Shown here piece after piece: positions 34,852-43,954 of a stretch of 64,000 bases of DNA. The notes under the pieces were generated by a model. The model saw only the letters and a program-made list of their open reading frames with translations, searched no databases and was not told the DNA's origin. Source of the stretch: Agromyces mediolanus (GTDB lineage Bacteria > Actinomycetota > Actinomycetes > Actinomycetales > Microbacteriaceae); the NCBI RefSeq assembly GCF_023715325.1, contig NZ_JAMBNX010000007.1, positions 124,001 to 188,000 of the forward strand, in the 5' to 3' direction. A program made the position numbers and the translations under genes. Within the stretch, counting starts at the first letter, position 1. Each line of letters begins with the position of its first letter.

Positions 34852-37121
34852 TGAGTACCACGGCACCCCTCACGGGCGGCACGGGCATCGAGCTCGAGAT
34901 CGGCGGCATGACCTGCGCCTCCTGCGCGAACCGCATCGAGAAGAAGCTGAACAAGCTCGACGGCGTGCAGGCCACCGTCAACTACGCGACCGAGAAGGCG
35001 AAGGTCACCGTGCCCGAGGGCTACGACCCGGCACTGCTCGTCGCCGAGGTCGAGAAGACCGGCTACACGGCGGTGCTCCCGGCGCCGAAGTCGAGCGAGC
35101 GCGGCGGAACCGGTGCGGCGGACGACGCCGACCACGACCCCGAGCTGATCTCGCTGCGCCAGCGGCTCATCGGCTCGATCGTGCTGACCGTCCCGGTCAT
35201 CGCGATGGCGATGATCCCCGCCTTCCAGTTCACCTACTGGCAGTGGGCCTCGCTCGCACTCGCCGCGCCGGTCATCGTCTGGGGGGCCTGGCCGTTCCAC
35301 AAGGCCGCCTGGACGAACCTCAAGCACGGCGCCGCGACGATGGACACGCTCATCTCGATGGGCACCTCGGTCGCCCTGCTCTGGTCGCTCTACGCGCTGT
35401 TCTTCGGCACGGCGGGCGTCCCGGGCATGACGCACCCGTTCGAGTTCACGATCGCGCCCTCGGACGGGGCCGCGAACATCTACCTCGAGGTCGGGGCGGG
35501 TGTGACGATGTTCATCCTCGCGGGCCGCTACTTCGAGAAGCGCTCCAAGCGTCAGGCCGGTGCCGCGCTGCGCGCGCTGCTCGAGCTCGGCGCCAAGGAG
35601 GTCTCGGTGCTGCGCGACGGCGCCGAGGTGAAGATCCCCGTCGAGGAGCTCGCGGTCGGCGACGAGTTCATCGTGCGTCCGGGCGAGAAGATCGCCACCG
35701 ACGGCGTGGTCGTCTCCGGCAGCTCCGCGGTCGACGCCTCCATGCTCACCGGCGAGTCCGTGCCGGTCGAGGTGGGCGCGGGCGACCCGGTCACGGGCGC
35801 GACCGTCAACGCGGGCGGCCGGCTCGTGGTGCGGGCGACCCGCATCGGCTCGGACACCCAGTTGGCGCAGATGGCGAAGCTCGTCGAGGACGCCCAGACG
35901 GGCAAGGCCGAGGTGCAGCGCCTCGCCGACCGCATCTCGGGGGTCTTCGTGCCGATCGTGATCGTGGTCGCCGTCGTCACGCTGGGCGCGTGGATCGGCG
36001 CCGGGTTCCCGGTCGCCGCCGCCTTCACCGCCGCGGTCGCGGTGCTCGTCATCGCCTGCCCCTGCGCGCTGGGTCTCGCGACCCCGACCGCCCTGCTGGT
36101 GGGCACGGGCCGCGGGGCGCAGCTCGGCATCCTGATCAAGGGTCCCGAGGTGCTCGAGTCCACGCGGAAGATCGACACCGTCGTGCTCGACAAGACCGGC
36201 ACGGTCACCACCGGCAAGATGACGCTCGTCGACGTGGTCACGGAGCCCGGGGTCGACCGGGCCGAGCTGCTCCGCTTCGCGGGCGCCCTCGAGGATGCCT
36301 CGGAGCACCCCATCGCGCAGGCCATCGCGAAGGCCGCGACGCAGGAGGTGGGGCAGCTGCCCGCGCCCGAGGACTTCGCCAACGTCGAGGGCAAGGGCGT
36401 GCAGGGCATCGTCGACGGCGCCTCCGTCGTCATCGGCCGGGAGTCGCTGCTCGCCGACTGGGCGCTCACGCTCTCCCCGGAGGTCGCCGCAGCCAAGGCC
36501 CGCGCCGAGGGCGAGGGCAAGACGGTCGTCGCGATCGGCTGGGACGGCCGGGCCCGAGGCATCCTCGTCGTCGCCGACACGGTGAAGCCGACGAGCGCCG
36601 AGGCCATCGCCCAGTTGAAGTCGCTCGGGCTCACCCCCGTGCTTCTGACCGGCGACAACGAGGCGGTCGCGCACCAGATCGCGGCCGAGGTCGGCATCGA
36701 GCACGTGTACGCCGAGGTGCTGCCGCAGGACAAGGTCGACGTCGTCGCCCGCCTCCAAGCCGAGGGCAAGGTCGTCGCGATGGTCGGTGACGGCGTGAAC
36801 GACGCGCCCGCCCTCGCACAGGCCGATCTCGGGCTCGCGATGGGCACCGGCACGGACGTCGCGATCGAGGCATCCGACCTCACGCTCGTCCGAGGCGATC
36901 TGCGCAGCGCGGTCGACGCGATCCGGCTCTCCCGCAAGACCCTGAGCACGATCAAGACGAACCTGTTCTGGGCCTTCGCGTACAACACGGCGGCGATCCC
37001 GATCGCGGCCCTCGGCATGCTCAACCCGATGCTCGCGGGGGCGGCGATGGCGTTCTCGAGCGTCTTCGTCGTCGGCAACAGCCTGCGGCTGCGCGGATTC
37101 CGAAGCGTCGCCAAGCCCTGA
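34851..37121 (+). CDS. copA: Copper-exporting P1B-type ATPase CopA
   Basis: 756 residues. One N-terminal HMA domain with GMTCASC (about 17-23), eight membrane helices, the transport motif [14 protein letters not shown] (CPC about 402-404), the phosphorylation site [10 protein letters not shown] (about 446), the HP region ([10 protein letters not shown]) and [11 protein letters not shown] (about 645). It exports Cu(I) at the cost of ATP. The CPC with a downstream YN...M-S pattern in the last helices fits the Cu(I)/Ag(I) class. Overlaps the preceding gene by one base. Gene order CopZ, secreted protein, CopA under a CsoR box supports copper efflux. Confidence 0.95.
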   Translation: MSTTAPLTGGTGIELEIGGMTCASCANRIEKKLNKLDGVQATVNYATEKAKVTVPEGYDPALLVAEVEKTGYTAVLPAPKSSERGGTGAADDADHDPELISLRQRLIGSIVLTVPVIAMAMIPAFQFTYWQWASLALAAPVIVWGAWPFHKAAWTNLKHGAATMDTLISMGTSVALLWSLYALFFGTAGVPGMTHPFEFTIAPSDGAANIYLEVGAGVTMFILAGRYFEKRSKRQAGAALRALLELGAKEVSVLRDGAEVKIPVEELAVGDEFIVRPGEKIATDGVVVSGSSAVDASMLTGESVPVEVGAGDPVTGATVNAGGRLVVRATRIGSDTQLAQMAKLVEDAQTGKAEVQRLADRISGVFVPIVIVVAVVTLGAWIGAGFPVAAAFTAAVAVLVIACPCALGLATPTALLVGTGRGAQLGILIKGPEVLESTRKIDTVVLDKTGTVTTGKMTLVDVVTEPGVDRAELLRFAGALEDASEHPIAQAIAKAATQEVGQLPAPEDFANVEGKGVQGIVDGASVVIGRESLLADWALTLSPEVAAAKARAEGEGKTVVAIGWDGRARGILVVADTVKPTSAEAIAQLKSLGLTPVLLTGDNEAVAHQIAAEVGIEHVYAEVLPQDKVDVVARLQAEGKVVAMVGDGVNDAPALAQADLGLAMGTGTDVAIEASDLTLVRGDLRSAVDAIRLSRKTLSTIKTNLFWAFAYNTAAIPIAALGMLNPMLAGAAMAFSSVFVVGNSLRLRGFRSVAKP

Positions 37122-37177
37122 CGGCCGAGCCGTCCAGTTCCACCTGCACCACCATCCAGAACACGAAAGGCACCATC

Positions 37178-37468
37178 ATGACGAACGACACCCAGGCGAA
37201 CTCCTGCTGCAGCACCGGCGTGGCGGCGAGCGACGCCGCCCACAGCGCCGCGGTCAGCGGCCACGGCAAGGCGAACCTGCTCGGCGGGGGCTCCGCCGAC
37301 GATCAGACCACGTGCCCCGTGATGGTCGGCAGCCCGGTCAGCAAGGCCGCGGCCGAGGCCGCCGGACTGTTCCGCGACTACGAGGGCGAGCGCTACTACT
37401 TCTGCTGCGCCGGCTGCGGTCCCGCGTTCGACTCCGACCCGGCGAAGTACGCCGCGAACATGGCGTAG
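37178..37468 (+). CDS. YHS-domain metal-binding protein
   Basis: 96 residues. The N-terminus has NSCCSTG; the C-terminal half is a YHS domain: TCPVMVGSPVSKAAA, YYFCCAGCGPAFDSDPAKYA. The Cys residues can bind a metal ion. GAAAGG upstream fixes the ATG, 56 bases after copA. Possibly a copper or heavy-metal binding partner of the operon; no partner is proven. Confidence 0.85.
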   Translation: MTNDTQANSCCSTGVAASDAAHSAAVSGHGKANLLGGGSADDQTTCPVMVGSPVSKAAAEAAGLFRDYEGERYYFCCAGCGPAFDSDPAKYAANMA

Positions 37469-37473
37469 CGAAC

Positions 37474-38610
37474 GTGTCGCCGCGCCACGTCGTCGTCCTG
37501 GGGGCAGGAGCCGCCGGGGTGGGGACCGCCAGGACGCTCGCGTCGCGCGGCGACACCCGGGTCACGCTCGTGGCCCGCAGCGATGAGACGCCGTACACGC
37601 GGATGCTCATCCCGGGGGTCGCGTTCGGCCCCCTCCCGCCGGAGGCCGTCGCGCTGCCGCTGCCCGAGGTCGACCTCGTCGCGGACACCGCGCACGGGGT
37701 CGACGTCGCCGCCCGCGAGCTGCGGCTGGCCTCCGGCTCCAGGCTCGGGTACGACGCACTCGTCGTCGCGACTGGAAGCCGGCCGCGCGGTCTACCGCCC
37801 GGGCTCCCCGGCGGCGCCGAGGCGCGCGCGGCCGGTCTCGTGCACGGGCTGCATACCCTCGCCGACGCGGTCCGGCTCCGGGAGCGGCTCGCCGGGCTCG
37901 CCGCGCCCGCGCGGATCGCCATCCTCGGCGGCGGGGTGATCGCCGCCGAGACCGCAACGAAGCTGCAGACGGCCGGGCACACGGTGACGCTCGTGGCACG
38001 CAGCCGGGTGCCCGGCGTCGCCGCGTTCGGCGCACCCGTCGCCGAGCGGCTCGCCGCCGAGCACCGGGCGCGCGTGCGCACACGCTTCGGCCGGACCGTC
38101 GAGGCCATCGCGGTCGTCGACGACGGGGTCGCGCTGGAGCTCGACGGGGGCGAACGGGTCGCCGCCGATCTCGTGCTGCTCGCGCTCGGCACCGAGCCGG
38201 CCGCGCCCGACCCCTGGCCCGACGGTGTGGACGTCGACGGTCGGCTGCGCGCCGAGGCGCCGGACGTCTTCGCCGCGGGCGGCGTGGCCGTGCACCACGA
38301 CGAGGTGCTCGGCAGCTGGCGTATCGACCACTGGGAGGATGCCGCGGCGCAGGGGATGCATGCGGCGCGGTCCGTGCTGCACGCGTTCGGCGTGGGAGAG
38401 GATCCCGGCGTCTACCTGCCGAGAAGCTCGTACCTCGCGACGGTGCACGGGCTCGTCGTCTCCGGGGTGGGCGCACCGGCGTGCGGCCGACCGCGGCTCG
38501 ACGAGAGCGAGGAGCTCGTCGTGCGGCACGAGCTGCATGGCCGCATCGTCGGCGTCAGCGGGATCGGCGCGGTGGGGACCGTGCTGCAGTGGAGCCCGCG
38601 CCTGCACTAG
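37474..38610 (+). CDS. FAD-dependent pyridine nucleotide-disulfide oxidoreductase
   Basis: About 378 residues from a GTG five bases after the YHS stop. N-terminal FAD-binding VVVLGAGAAGVGTA, a second Rossmann motif IAILGGGVIAAETATKL (about 150) for NAD(P)H, and DVFAAGGVAV (about 268) near the flavin. Resembles type II NADH dehydrogenase or ferredoxin/rubredoxin reductase families, but a redox Cys pair is absent. Clustered with copper genes, it may recycle a redox partner such as a Cu-reducing protein; this is an inference. No strong ribosome site; the start could be a few residues off. Confidence 0.8.
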   Translation: MSPRHVVVLGAGAAGVGTARTLASRGDTRVTLVARSDETPYTRMLIPGVAFGPLPPEAVALPLPEVDLVADTAHGVDVAARELRLASGSRLGYDALVVATGSRPRGLPPGLPGGAEARAAGLVHGLHTLADAVRLRERLAGLAAPARIAILGGGVIAAETATKLQTAGHTVTLVARSRVPGVAAFGAPVAERLAAEHRARVRTRFGRTVEAIAVVDDGVALELDGGERVAADLVLLALGTEPAAPDPWPDGVDVDGRLRAEAPDVFAAGGVAVHHDEVLGSWRIDHWEDAAAQGMHAARSVLHAFGVGEDPGVYLPRSSYLATVHGLVVSGVGAPACGRPRLDESEELVVRHELHGRIVGVSGIGAVGTVLQWSPRLH

Positions 38611-38700
38611 TGGCACGGTGCGTGCTCCGGGCGGCGCCCGGTGTCTCGTCTGGGTGGTGCCTCGTCTGGCCGCGGTCTGAAGCCCCGGCCCGAGCGGATG

Positions 38701-38759
38701 TTGAGGATGGCCGGGGTCCGAAGCTCCCCCGAACCTGCGGACCGCGCCGGCCACCTCAA
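38701..38759. ncRNA. Long GC-rich stem-loop in the convergent gap
   Basis: TTGAGG/CCTCAA, TGGCCGG/CCGGCCA and GGTCCG/CGGACC pair in order around a 17-base loop, 19 bp in all with one A bulge and one GCG bulge. A second hairpin with TTGCTCTG/CAGA-GCAA follows (38760-38784), then the one at 38802. Could be a structured RNA, a 3' end element or a REP-like unit; no known family recognised. No protein is seen in 38611-38845. Confidence 0.45.
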
Positions 38760-38801
38760 TTGCTCTGTTTCCACCAGAGGGCAAAGCGTTACCGGCGAAC
38801 T

Positions 38802-38823
38802 CGAGATTTTTCGAGAAATCTCG
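38802..38823. terminator. Bidirectional hairpin between convergent genes
   Basis: CGAGATTT and AAATCTCG form a perfect 8-bp stem around TTCGAG. The T-run in the left arm and A-run in the right arm suit termination from both sides, between the oxidoreductase (ends 38610) and the dehydrogenase (ends 38846). Confidence 0.6.
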
Positions 38824-38845
38824 TGCAGCCCGCCGGCGGCGGGCG

Positions 38846-41671
38846 TCAGCGCCGCGTCGCCACCTCGAGCAGTTCGAGAAGATGACGGTACGGGCGGCCG
38901 GTGGCCCGGGTCATCCCGATCTCGCAGGTGCGGTTGGCCGAGACGTGCCAGTCCGCGTCGGCGGCGACGACCTCGGCCGCCTCGCGGGCGGTCGCGCTCG
39001 CGCTGAGCTCGGGGTGCAGGAGGCCGCGATCGCCCGCGAACGCGCAGCAGCTCCAGTCGTCGGGCAGCACGACCTCGGCTGCGACCGCGCGCGCGATGCG
39101 GTCGATCGCGCCGCCCGCGCCGAGGACGGCAGTGGAGCAGGTGTGATGCACGGCGACCCGACCGACCGGCGCGGTCACCTCGAGCCGCGGCAGGATCCGC
39201 TCGGCGGCGAACTGGGTCGCGTCGACGAACCGCAGTTCGGGAGCCTCGCGCCCCGCCGCCGCCGCGAGGTCCTGCATGGTCGTAAGCCCCTCGGTGCAGG
39301 ATGCCGCGTCGCAGACGATCGGCAGGCGGCCCCCGTCGCTCGCGGCGAGGAGCGCGGGCAGCACCCGCTCGGTCATCGTCCGGTAGCCGTCCAGGTAGCC
39401 CTTCGACTTCCACGGCGTGCCGCAGCACAGCGAGCCGATGCCCTCGGGGACGACGAGCCCCACGCCCGCCCGCTCGGCGAGCTCGAGCAGTGCCGCCGTC
39501 GCCCCGATGCCGCCGGGCTCCGGGCCGAACATCGTGCCGATGCAGGCCGCGAAGAACACCGCCTCCGCCGTCTCGGGGTCGCCGCCGGGCTCGGGGCGCT
39601 TCACGCCGCCGTGCGGCAGGCCGCCGTCGTACTCGGGCACCGTGTCGCGGCCGAGCAGCGCCCTCCCCACGGTCGTCGCCGCGCGCGGCAGCGCGGCGGG
39701 CAGCGCGTTCGCGACGGTGAGCGCCATCCCACCGAGGCGGGTGACGGGCCCCCACGCCGCAGCGGCGGCCGACCAACCGGCGTTCAGCACCGGGTTCCGG
39801 CGCTCGGCGCGGAGCCGGCGCACGAGGTCGCCCGTGTTGATGTCGACCGGGCAGGCGATGGCGCAGAGCCCGTCGACGGCGCAGGTCTGCTCGCCGTCGT
39901 ACTCGTAGTCGTCGCGCAGCTCGGCGGCGAGGGCGGTGTCCCCGGCGGCCTCGGCGCTCGCGATGTCGCGGCGGAGCGCGATGCGCTGACGCGGGGTGAG
40001 CGTGAGGTCCTTGCTCGGGCACGTCGGCTCGCAGTAGCCGCACTCGACGCAGCGGTCGACCTCGGCCTCGACGGTGGGCACGAGCTTCAGGTTGCGCAGG
40101 TACGAGTCGGGGTCGTCGGAGAGCACCACGCCCGGGTTCAACAGTCCGCTCGGGTCGAACAGCCGCTTCACCTCGAGCATGATCTCGTAGAGCTCGTCGC
40201 CGTACTGGCGCCGCACGAAGGGCGCCATGATGCGTCCGGTGCCGTGCTCGGCCTTGAGCGAGCCGCCCTGCTCGAGCACGAGCCGCACGAGGTCCTCCGT
40301 GAAGCGCTCGTAGCGGGCGAGCTGCGCGGGGTCGTCGAAGCGCTCGCCGAGCATGAAGTGCAGGTTGCCGTCCTTCGCGTGGCCGAAGATCACGGAGTCG
40401 TCGTAGCCGTGCTCGGCGAAGAGCTCGATGAGGCGCTCGCAGGTGGGCAGCAGCCGCTCGACCGGTACGACGATGTCTTCGAGCAGCGCGGTGGTGCCGC
40501 TCGGCCGGGCGCCCGCGACCGTCGTGTAGAGACCCTTGCGCACGTGCCAGAGCGCGGCTCGCTCCGCGGGATCGGAGGTGAACGCGGCGGGTGTGGCGAG
40601 GGGGAGTGCGTCGAGGAGCGGTGCCGCTCCCGTCAGCGCGGCATCGAGCACCTCGGGGGTCTCGGCCTGGTATTCGACGAGGAGCGCCGTGTGCCCGTCG
40701 ACGTCGAGCGCCGCGATCTGCACGGGGACGTCGGCGGCGCGCTGGGCGACGAGGAGCGACGTGGCATCCATCAGCTCGATCGTCGCCGCACCCGTCGCGA
40801 CGAGCGCGGGGAGTGCGGCCGTGGCCTCGCGCAGCGAGGGCAGCACGAGCAGCGCGGTGGCCGCGTGCGGGAGCAGCGGTACGGTGTCGAACACGGCCTC
40901 CGCGACGAAGGCGAGCGTGCCCTCGCTGCCGATGACCAGGTGCTCGAGGATGCGCAGCGGCTCGGCGAAGTCGAGCAGGGCGTTCAGCCCGTAGCCCATG
41001 GTGTTCTTCATCGAGAACTGCCGGCGCACGAACTCGGCCGCCGCGGGGGAAGCGAGCAGCCGTTCGCGGAGCCGCAGCAGCCCCGCGTGCAGCTCGGGCT
41101 CGTGGGTGGCGAGGAGCTCGGCCGCGTCGGGGGCTCCCGTGTCGAGCACGGTGCCGCTCGGGAGCACGATCGTGAGCGAGGCGATGGTGCGGTACGCGTT
41201 CTGGGTGATGCCGCACGCCATGCCGCTCGAGTTGTTGGCGATGACGCCGCCGATGGTGCAGGCGATCTCGCTGGCCGGGTCGGGGCCGAGCTTCCGGCCG
41301 TGGCGCGCGAGCCGCTGGTTGACCTGGCGCACGGTCGCGCCGGGTTCGACCCGGACGGTGCGCCCCGCGTCGCCGATGCGGATGCCTCGGAACCGCGCCC
41401 GGGTGTCGACGAGCAGCTCGTCGGTGACGCCCTGGCCCGACAGGCTCGTGCCGCCGGAGCGGAACGTCACGCTGCGGCCGGCGGCCCGCGCGGCGGCGAA
41501 GACCGCGGCGACGGCATCGGCGTCGTCCGGGGTGACGAGGGCCTCGGGCACGAAGAGGTAGTGCGAGGCGTCGTGGGCCTTCGCGAAGCGGTCGATGGAG
41601 CGCTCGCTCACCGCGACGCGCTCGCCGAGGAGGGCGGAGTCGAGGACGCTGGCGACGGCGGCAGGCGACAT
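38846..41671 (-). CDS. FAD- and Fe-S-binding D-lactate / 2-hydroxyacid dehydrogenase
   Basis: 941 residues. The N-terminal FAD-binding type 4 domain has VTFRSGGTSLSGQGVTDE and IGGVIANNSSGMACG. The FAD-linked oxidase C-domain follows, then two 4Fe-4S motifs (CVECGYCEPTCPSKDL and CAVDGLCAIACPVD, about 545-625) and CCG-type cysteine domains (LCCGTPWKSKGY). This fused form is found in D-lactate dehydrogenases and D-2-hydroxyglutarate dehydrogenases that pass electrons to quinone. ATG at 41671 is preferred to a TTG at 41695 because GGAG lies six bases before it. Divergent from a GntR regulator with paired operator repeats between, as expected for lactate-type control. Confidence 0.88.
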   Translation of the reverse strand: MSPAAVASVLDSALLGERVAVSERSIDRFAKAHDASHYLFVPEALVTPDDADAVAAVFAAARAAGRSVTFRSGGTSLSGQGVTDELLVDTRARFRGIRIGDAGRTVRVEPGATVRQVNQRLARHGRKLGPDPASEIACTIGGVIANNSSGMACGITQNAYRTIASLTIVLPSGTVLDTGAPDAAELLATHEPELHAGLLRLRERLLASPAAAEFVRRQFSMKNTMGYGLNALLDFAEPLRILEHLVIGSEGTLAFVAEAVFDTVPLLPHAATALLVLPSLREATAALPALVATGAATIELMDATSLLVAQRAADVPVQIAALDVDGHTALLVEYQAETPEVLDAALTGAAPLLDALPLATPAAFTSDPAERAALWHVRKGLYTTVAGARPSGTTALLEDIVVPVERLLPTCERLIELFAEHGYDDSVIFGHAKDGNLHFMLGERFDDPAQLARYERFTEDLVRLVLEQGGSLKAEHGTGRIMAPFVRRQYGDELYEIMLEVKRLFDPSGLLNPGVVLSDDPDSYLRNLKLVPTVEAEVDRCVECGYCEPTCPSKDLTLTPRQRIALRRDIASAEAAGDTALAAELRDDYEYDGEQTCAVDGLCAIACPVDINTGDLVRRLRAERRNPVLNAGWSAAAAAWGPVTRLGGMALTVANALPAALPRAATTVGRALLGRDTVPEYDGGLPHGGVKRPEPGGDPETAEAVFFAACIGTMFGPEPGGIGATAALLELAERAGVGLVVPEGIGSLCCGTPWKSKGYLDGYRTMTERVLPALLAASDGGRLPIVCDAASCTEGLTTMQDLAAAAGREAPELRFVDATQFAAERILPRLEVTAPVGRVAVHHTCSTAVLGAGGAIDRIARAVAAEVVLPDDWSCCAFAGDRGLLHPELSASATAREAAEVVAADADWHVSANRTCEIGMTRATGRPYRHLLELLEVATRR

Positions 41672-41690
41672 TGGTGGCTCCAGATTGTTA

Positions 41691-41723
41691 GACAAGTATA
41701 CCGAGATGGTCGGACAAGTATAC
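41691..41723. promoter_or_regulatory. Paired GntR operator repeats
   Basis: GACAAGTATAC occurs at 41691-41701 and again at 41713-41723, 22 bases apart, about two helical turns. Each contains a -10-like TATAC in one direction or the other. Likely sites for the FadR-type regulator at 41746. Confidence 0.6.
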
Positions 41724-41745
41724 TGACGCGCGGAAGGGCGAGCGC

Positions 41746-42396
41746 ATGGTCGAGGGGATCCGGGTCACCGGCGTGGTCGACGCCGTCGCCGAGGCGCTGC
41801 GCGCGGCCGCGATCGGCGGTGAGCTCGAACCCGAGCGGGCCGTGACCGAGGCCTGGGTGGCCAGTCGCTTCGCCGTCGCGCGGCCGAGCGCGAAGGCCGC
41901 GATCGAGAAACTCGTCGCCGAGGGCGTGCTCGAGCGCACCGCGCACCGGAGCGCGAGGGTCCGTCGCCTCGACGCCGACGCGGTGCGCGACGTCTACCGC
42001 ACCAGGCGGCGCATCGAGAGCGCCGCGATCCGCGAGCTCGCGGCGGAGCGGAGGCGGCCGGATGCCGCGGCCGAGGCGGATGCCGAGATCGCGACGCACC
42101 TCGGCGGCTCGAGCGTCGACATCGTCGACCCCGACCTGCGGTTCCACTCGGCGATCGTCGACGCCCTGGGCAGCGAGCGCACGAGCCGCGCCTACCGCTC
42201 GCTCACCGAGGAGGTGCGGCAGTGCATGGCGCAGGTGCAGGGCCGCGGGCTGATCTCGGTCGACACGATCCTCGCCGAGCACGAGCGCATCCTCGAGCTC
42301 ATCGCGGACGGCGACGGCGAGGCGGCCGCCGCCGTCCTCGCGGAGCACCTCGGTCGGGCCGAGGAGCGCCTCGCCGCCGCCGTCTCCACCCCGTAG
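41746..42396 (+). CDS. GntR/FadR-family transcriptional regulator
   Basis: 216 residues: N-terminal winged helix-turn-helix (GELEPERAVTEAWVASRFAVARPSAKAAIEKLVAEGVL) and an all-helical FCD domain with the metal/acid-binding residues spread as in FadR-type proteins (DLRFHSAIVDALGS, LAEHERILELI). AAGGG precedes the ATG. Its gene is divergent from the 2-hydroxyacid dehydrogenase, whose substrate (for example lactate) is the probable effector. Followed by a palindromic repeat that may end transcription. Confidence 0.9.
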   Translation: MVEGIRVTGVVDAVAEALRAAAIGGELEPERAVTEAWVASRFAVARPSAKAAIEKLVAEGVLERTAHRSARVRRLDADAVRDVYRTRRRIESAAIRELAAERRRPDAAAEADAEIATHLGGSSVDIVDPDLRFHSAIVDALGSERTSRAYRSLTEEVRQCMAQVQGRGLISVDTILAEHERILELIADGDGEAAAAVLAEHLGRAEERLAAAVSTP

Positions 42397-42411
42397 CCCG
42401 CCGCCCCCTTT

Positions 42412-42451
42412 CCCGACTTGCCCAACTTTCATGAAAGTCGGGCAACTCGGG
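42412..42451. repeat. Dispersed palindrome, copy 1
   Basis: A 40-bp near-palindrome whose core arms are TTGCCCAACTTTCA and TGAAAGTCGGGCAA. It begins 16 bases after the GntR gene stop. Related copies are at 42461 and 50073, and each is followed by GGGGGTTCGA. Confidence 0.85.
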
Positions 42452-42460
42452 ATGGGGGTT

Positions 42461-42496
42461 CGACTTGCCCAACTTTCATGAAAGTCGGGCAAGTCG
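42461..42496. repeat. Dispersed palindrome, copy 2
   Basis: 36 bp with the same core arms as copy 1, ending AAGTCG and again followed by GGGGGTTCGA. A half-copy (TGCCCGACTT) lies at 42513-42522. The two copies and half-copy fill most of the gap 42397-42540. Confidence 0.85.
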
Positions 42497-42543
42497 GGTT
42501 GGGGGTTCGAGGTGCCCGACTTCCGTGGCGTTGGGCGAGCTGT

Positions 42544-42571
42544 TAGAGTTCGCGTGATTTCAACGTTGAAA
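42544..42571 (+). promoter_or_regulatory. Promoter and LacI-type operator of the MFS-GH2 operon
   Basis: TAGAGT (42544-42549) is a likely -10. TTTCAACGTTGAAA (42558-42571) is a perfect 14-bp CG-centred palindrome typical of LacI-family sites, 40 bases before the MFS start. It differs from the operator of the first island, so it should answer to the second LacI gene (46837). Confidence 0.65.
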
Positions 42572-42610
42572 CCCGGGTCAGCCCGCCCGACCGCAAGGAG
42601 TCCCCGAGCC

Positions 42611-43954
42611 ATGGCTTCCTCCGCGCCGCTCGGCGCCCGCACCTGGACGGCGGTGCTCGTCGTCGGCCTCGTCGGCCAGCTCGCCTGGGTCATCGAGAAC
42701 ATGTACCTCAACGTGTTCGTCTACGACACCATCTCGACCGACCCGGCCGTCATCGCCTGGATGGTCGCGCTCAGCGCGATCGCCGCGACCGCCGCGACCC
42801 TGCTCTTCGGCGCCTGGTCGGACCGGCTCGCCCGCCGCCGCGAGTTCATCGCGATCGGCTACGTGGCCTGGGGGCTCGTGACCGCCGCCTTCGGGCTGGT
42901 CGGCGCGGGCGCCGCGGGCGCGGGCGCGGCGGCGGCCGGTGCCGGCGAGGCATCCGCCGTCGCGAGCGCGGGCGCCACCGTCGCGACCGCGGTGATCGCG
43001 ATCATCGCCCTCGACTGTGTGATGAGCTTCATCGGCTCCGGCGCCAACGACGCCGCCTTCGCCGCCTGGGTCACCGATTCGACCGTGCCCGCCAATCGCG
43101 GACGCGTCGACGGCTGGCTCGCGGTCATGCCGCTCCTCGGCATGCTGCTCGTGTTCGCCCTGCTCGACCCGCTCACCCAGGCCGGGCGCTGGGAGCTCTT
43201 CTTCGGGATCGTCGGCGGCCTGACCGCCGCCACCGGCGTCGCGGCGTGGTTCCTGGTGCGTGACCGCGGCGTCGCCCGGCACGAGCACGGTGTGCTCAAG
43301 GCGGTCGTCGAGGGGCTCCGGCCGGCGACGGTGCGGCGCGAGCCGGCGCTGTTCGCGACGCTGGCGATCTGGGGCGTGATCGGGGTCAGCTCCCAGGTCT
43401 TCCTGCCGTACGTGCTCATCTACCTGCGCTACTCGCTCGAGCTCGACGGCTCCGCGATCGTGCTCGGCGTCGTGCTGGTGCTCGCGTCGGCGCTGAGCGT
43501 CGTCGGCGGACGGCTCATCGACCGATTCGGCAAGACGCGTGTGCTGCCGTACGCCGTCGGCGCCTTCGCGGCCGGTCTCGTGGCCATGATCTTCGTGCGC
43601 GACGCGGTCGGCGTCATCGCCGCGGCCACCGTGATGATGGCGGGGATGATGGGCTCGGTCGCCGCCGTCTCGGCGCTCACCCGCGACCACACCCCGGCGG
43701 ACCGCGCGGGCGGCGTGCAGGGCGCGCGGATGATCCTGGCCGTGATGCTGCCGATGATCATCGGGCCGGCGATCGGTGCGGCCGTCATCTCCGGATCCGC
43801 GCACCGTTACACCGAGCTCGGGATCGCGCACCCGGTGCCGGGCCCGGAGATCTTCGGCGCCGCGGCCGTCGTGCTGCTGTTCGTGCCGCTCGGTCTCGCC
43901 CTCCGGGCGCGCGTGCTGCGTCGCGCCGAACCAGCCATGGCGGAGCACGGATGA
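42611..43954 (+). CDS. MFS sugar transporter
   Basis: 447 residues with about 12 membrane segments and the MFS loop motif GAWSDRLARRREF between helices 2 and 3. A Gly/Ala-rich insertion (GAGAAGAGAAAAGAG, about 98-125) lies between helices 4 and 5. AAGGAG ten bases upstream supports the ATG. It overlaps the GH2 gene by ATGA and begins an operon with GH2, DUF2804 and LacI genes, so it probably imports the galactoside or glucuronide the GH2 enzyme cleaves. Resembles the GPH (galactoside-pentoside-hexuronide) type. Confidence 0.87.
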   Translation: MASSAPLGARTWTAVLVVGLVGQLAWVIENMYLNVFVYDTISTDPAVIAWMVALSAIAATAATLLFGAWSDRLARRREFIAIGYVAWGLVTAAFGLVGAGAAGAGAAAAGAGEASAVASAGATVATAVIAIIALDCVMSFIGSGANDAAFAAWVTDSTVPANRGRVDGWLAVMPLLGMLLVFALLDPLTQAGRWELFFGIVGGLTAATGVAAWFLVRDRGVARHEHGVLKAVVEGLRPATVRREPALFATLAIWGVIGVSSQVFLPYVLIYLRYSLELDGSAIVLGVVLVLASALSVVGGRLIDRFGKTRVLPYAVGAFAAGLVAMIFVRDAVGVIAAATVMMAGMMGSVAAVSALTRDHTPADRAGGVQGARMILAVMLPMIIGPAIGAAVISGSAHRYTELGIAHPVPGPEIFGAAAVVLLFVPLGLALRARVLRRAEPAMAEHG

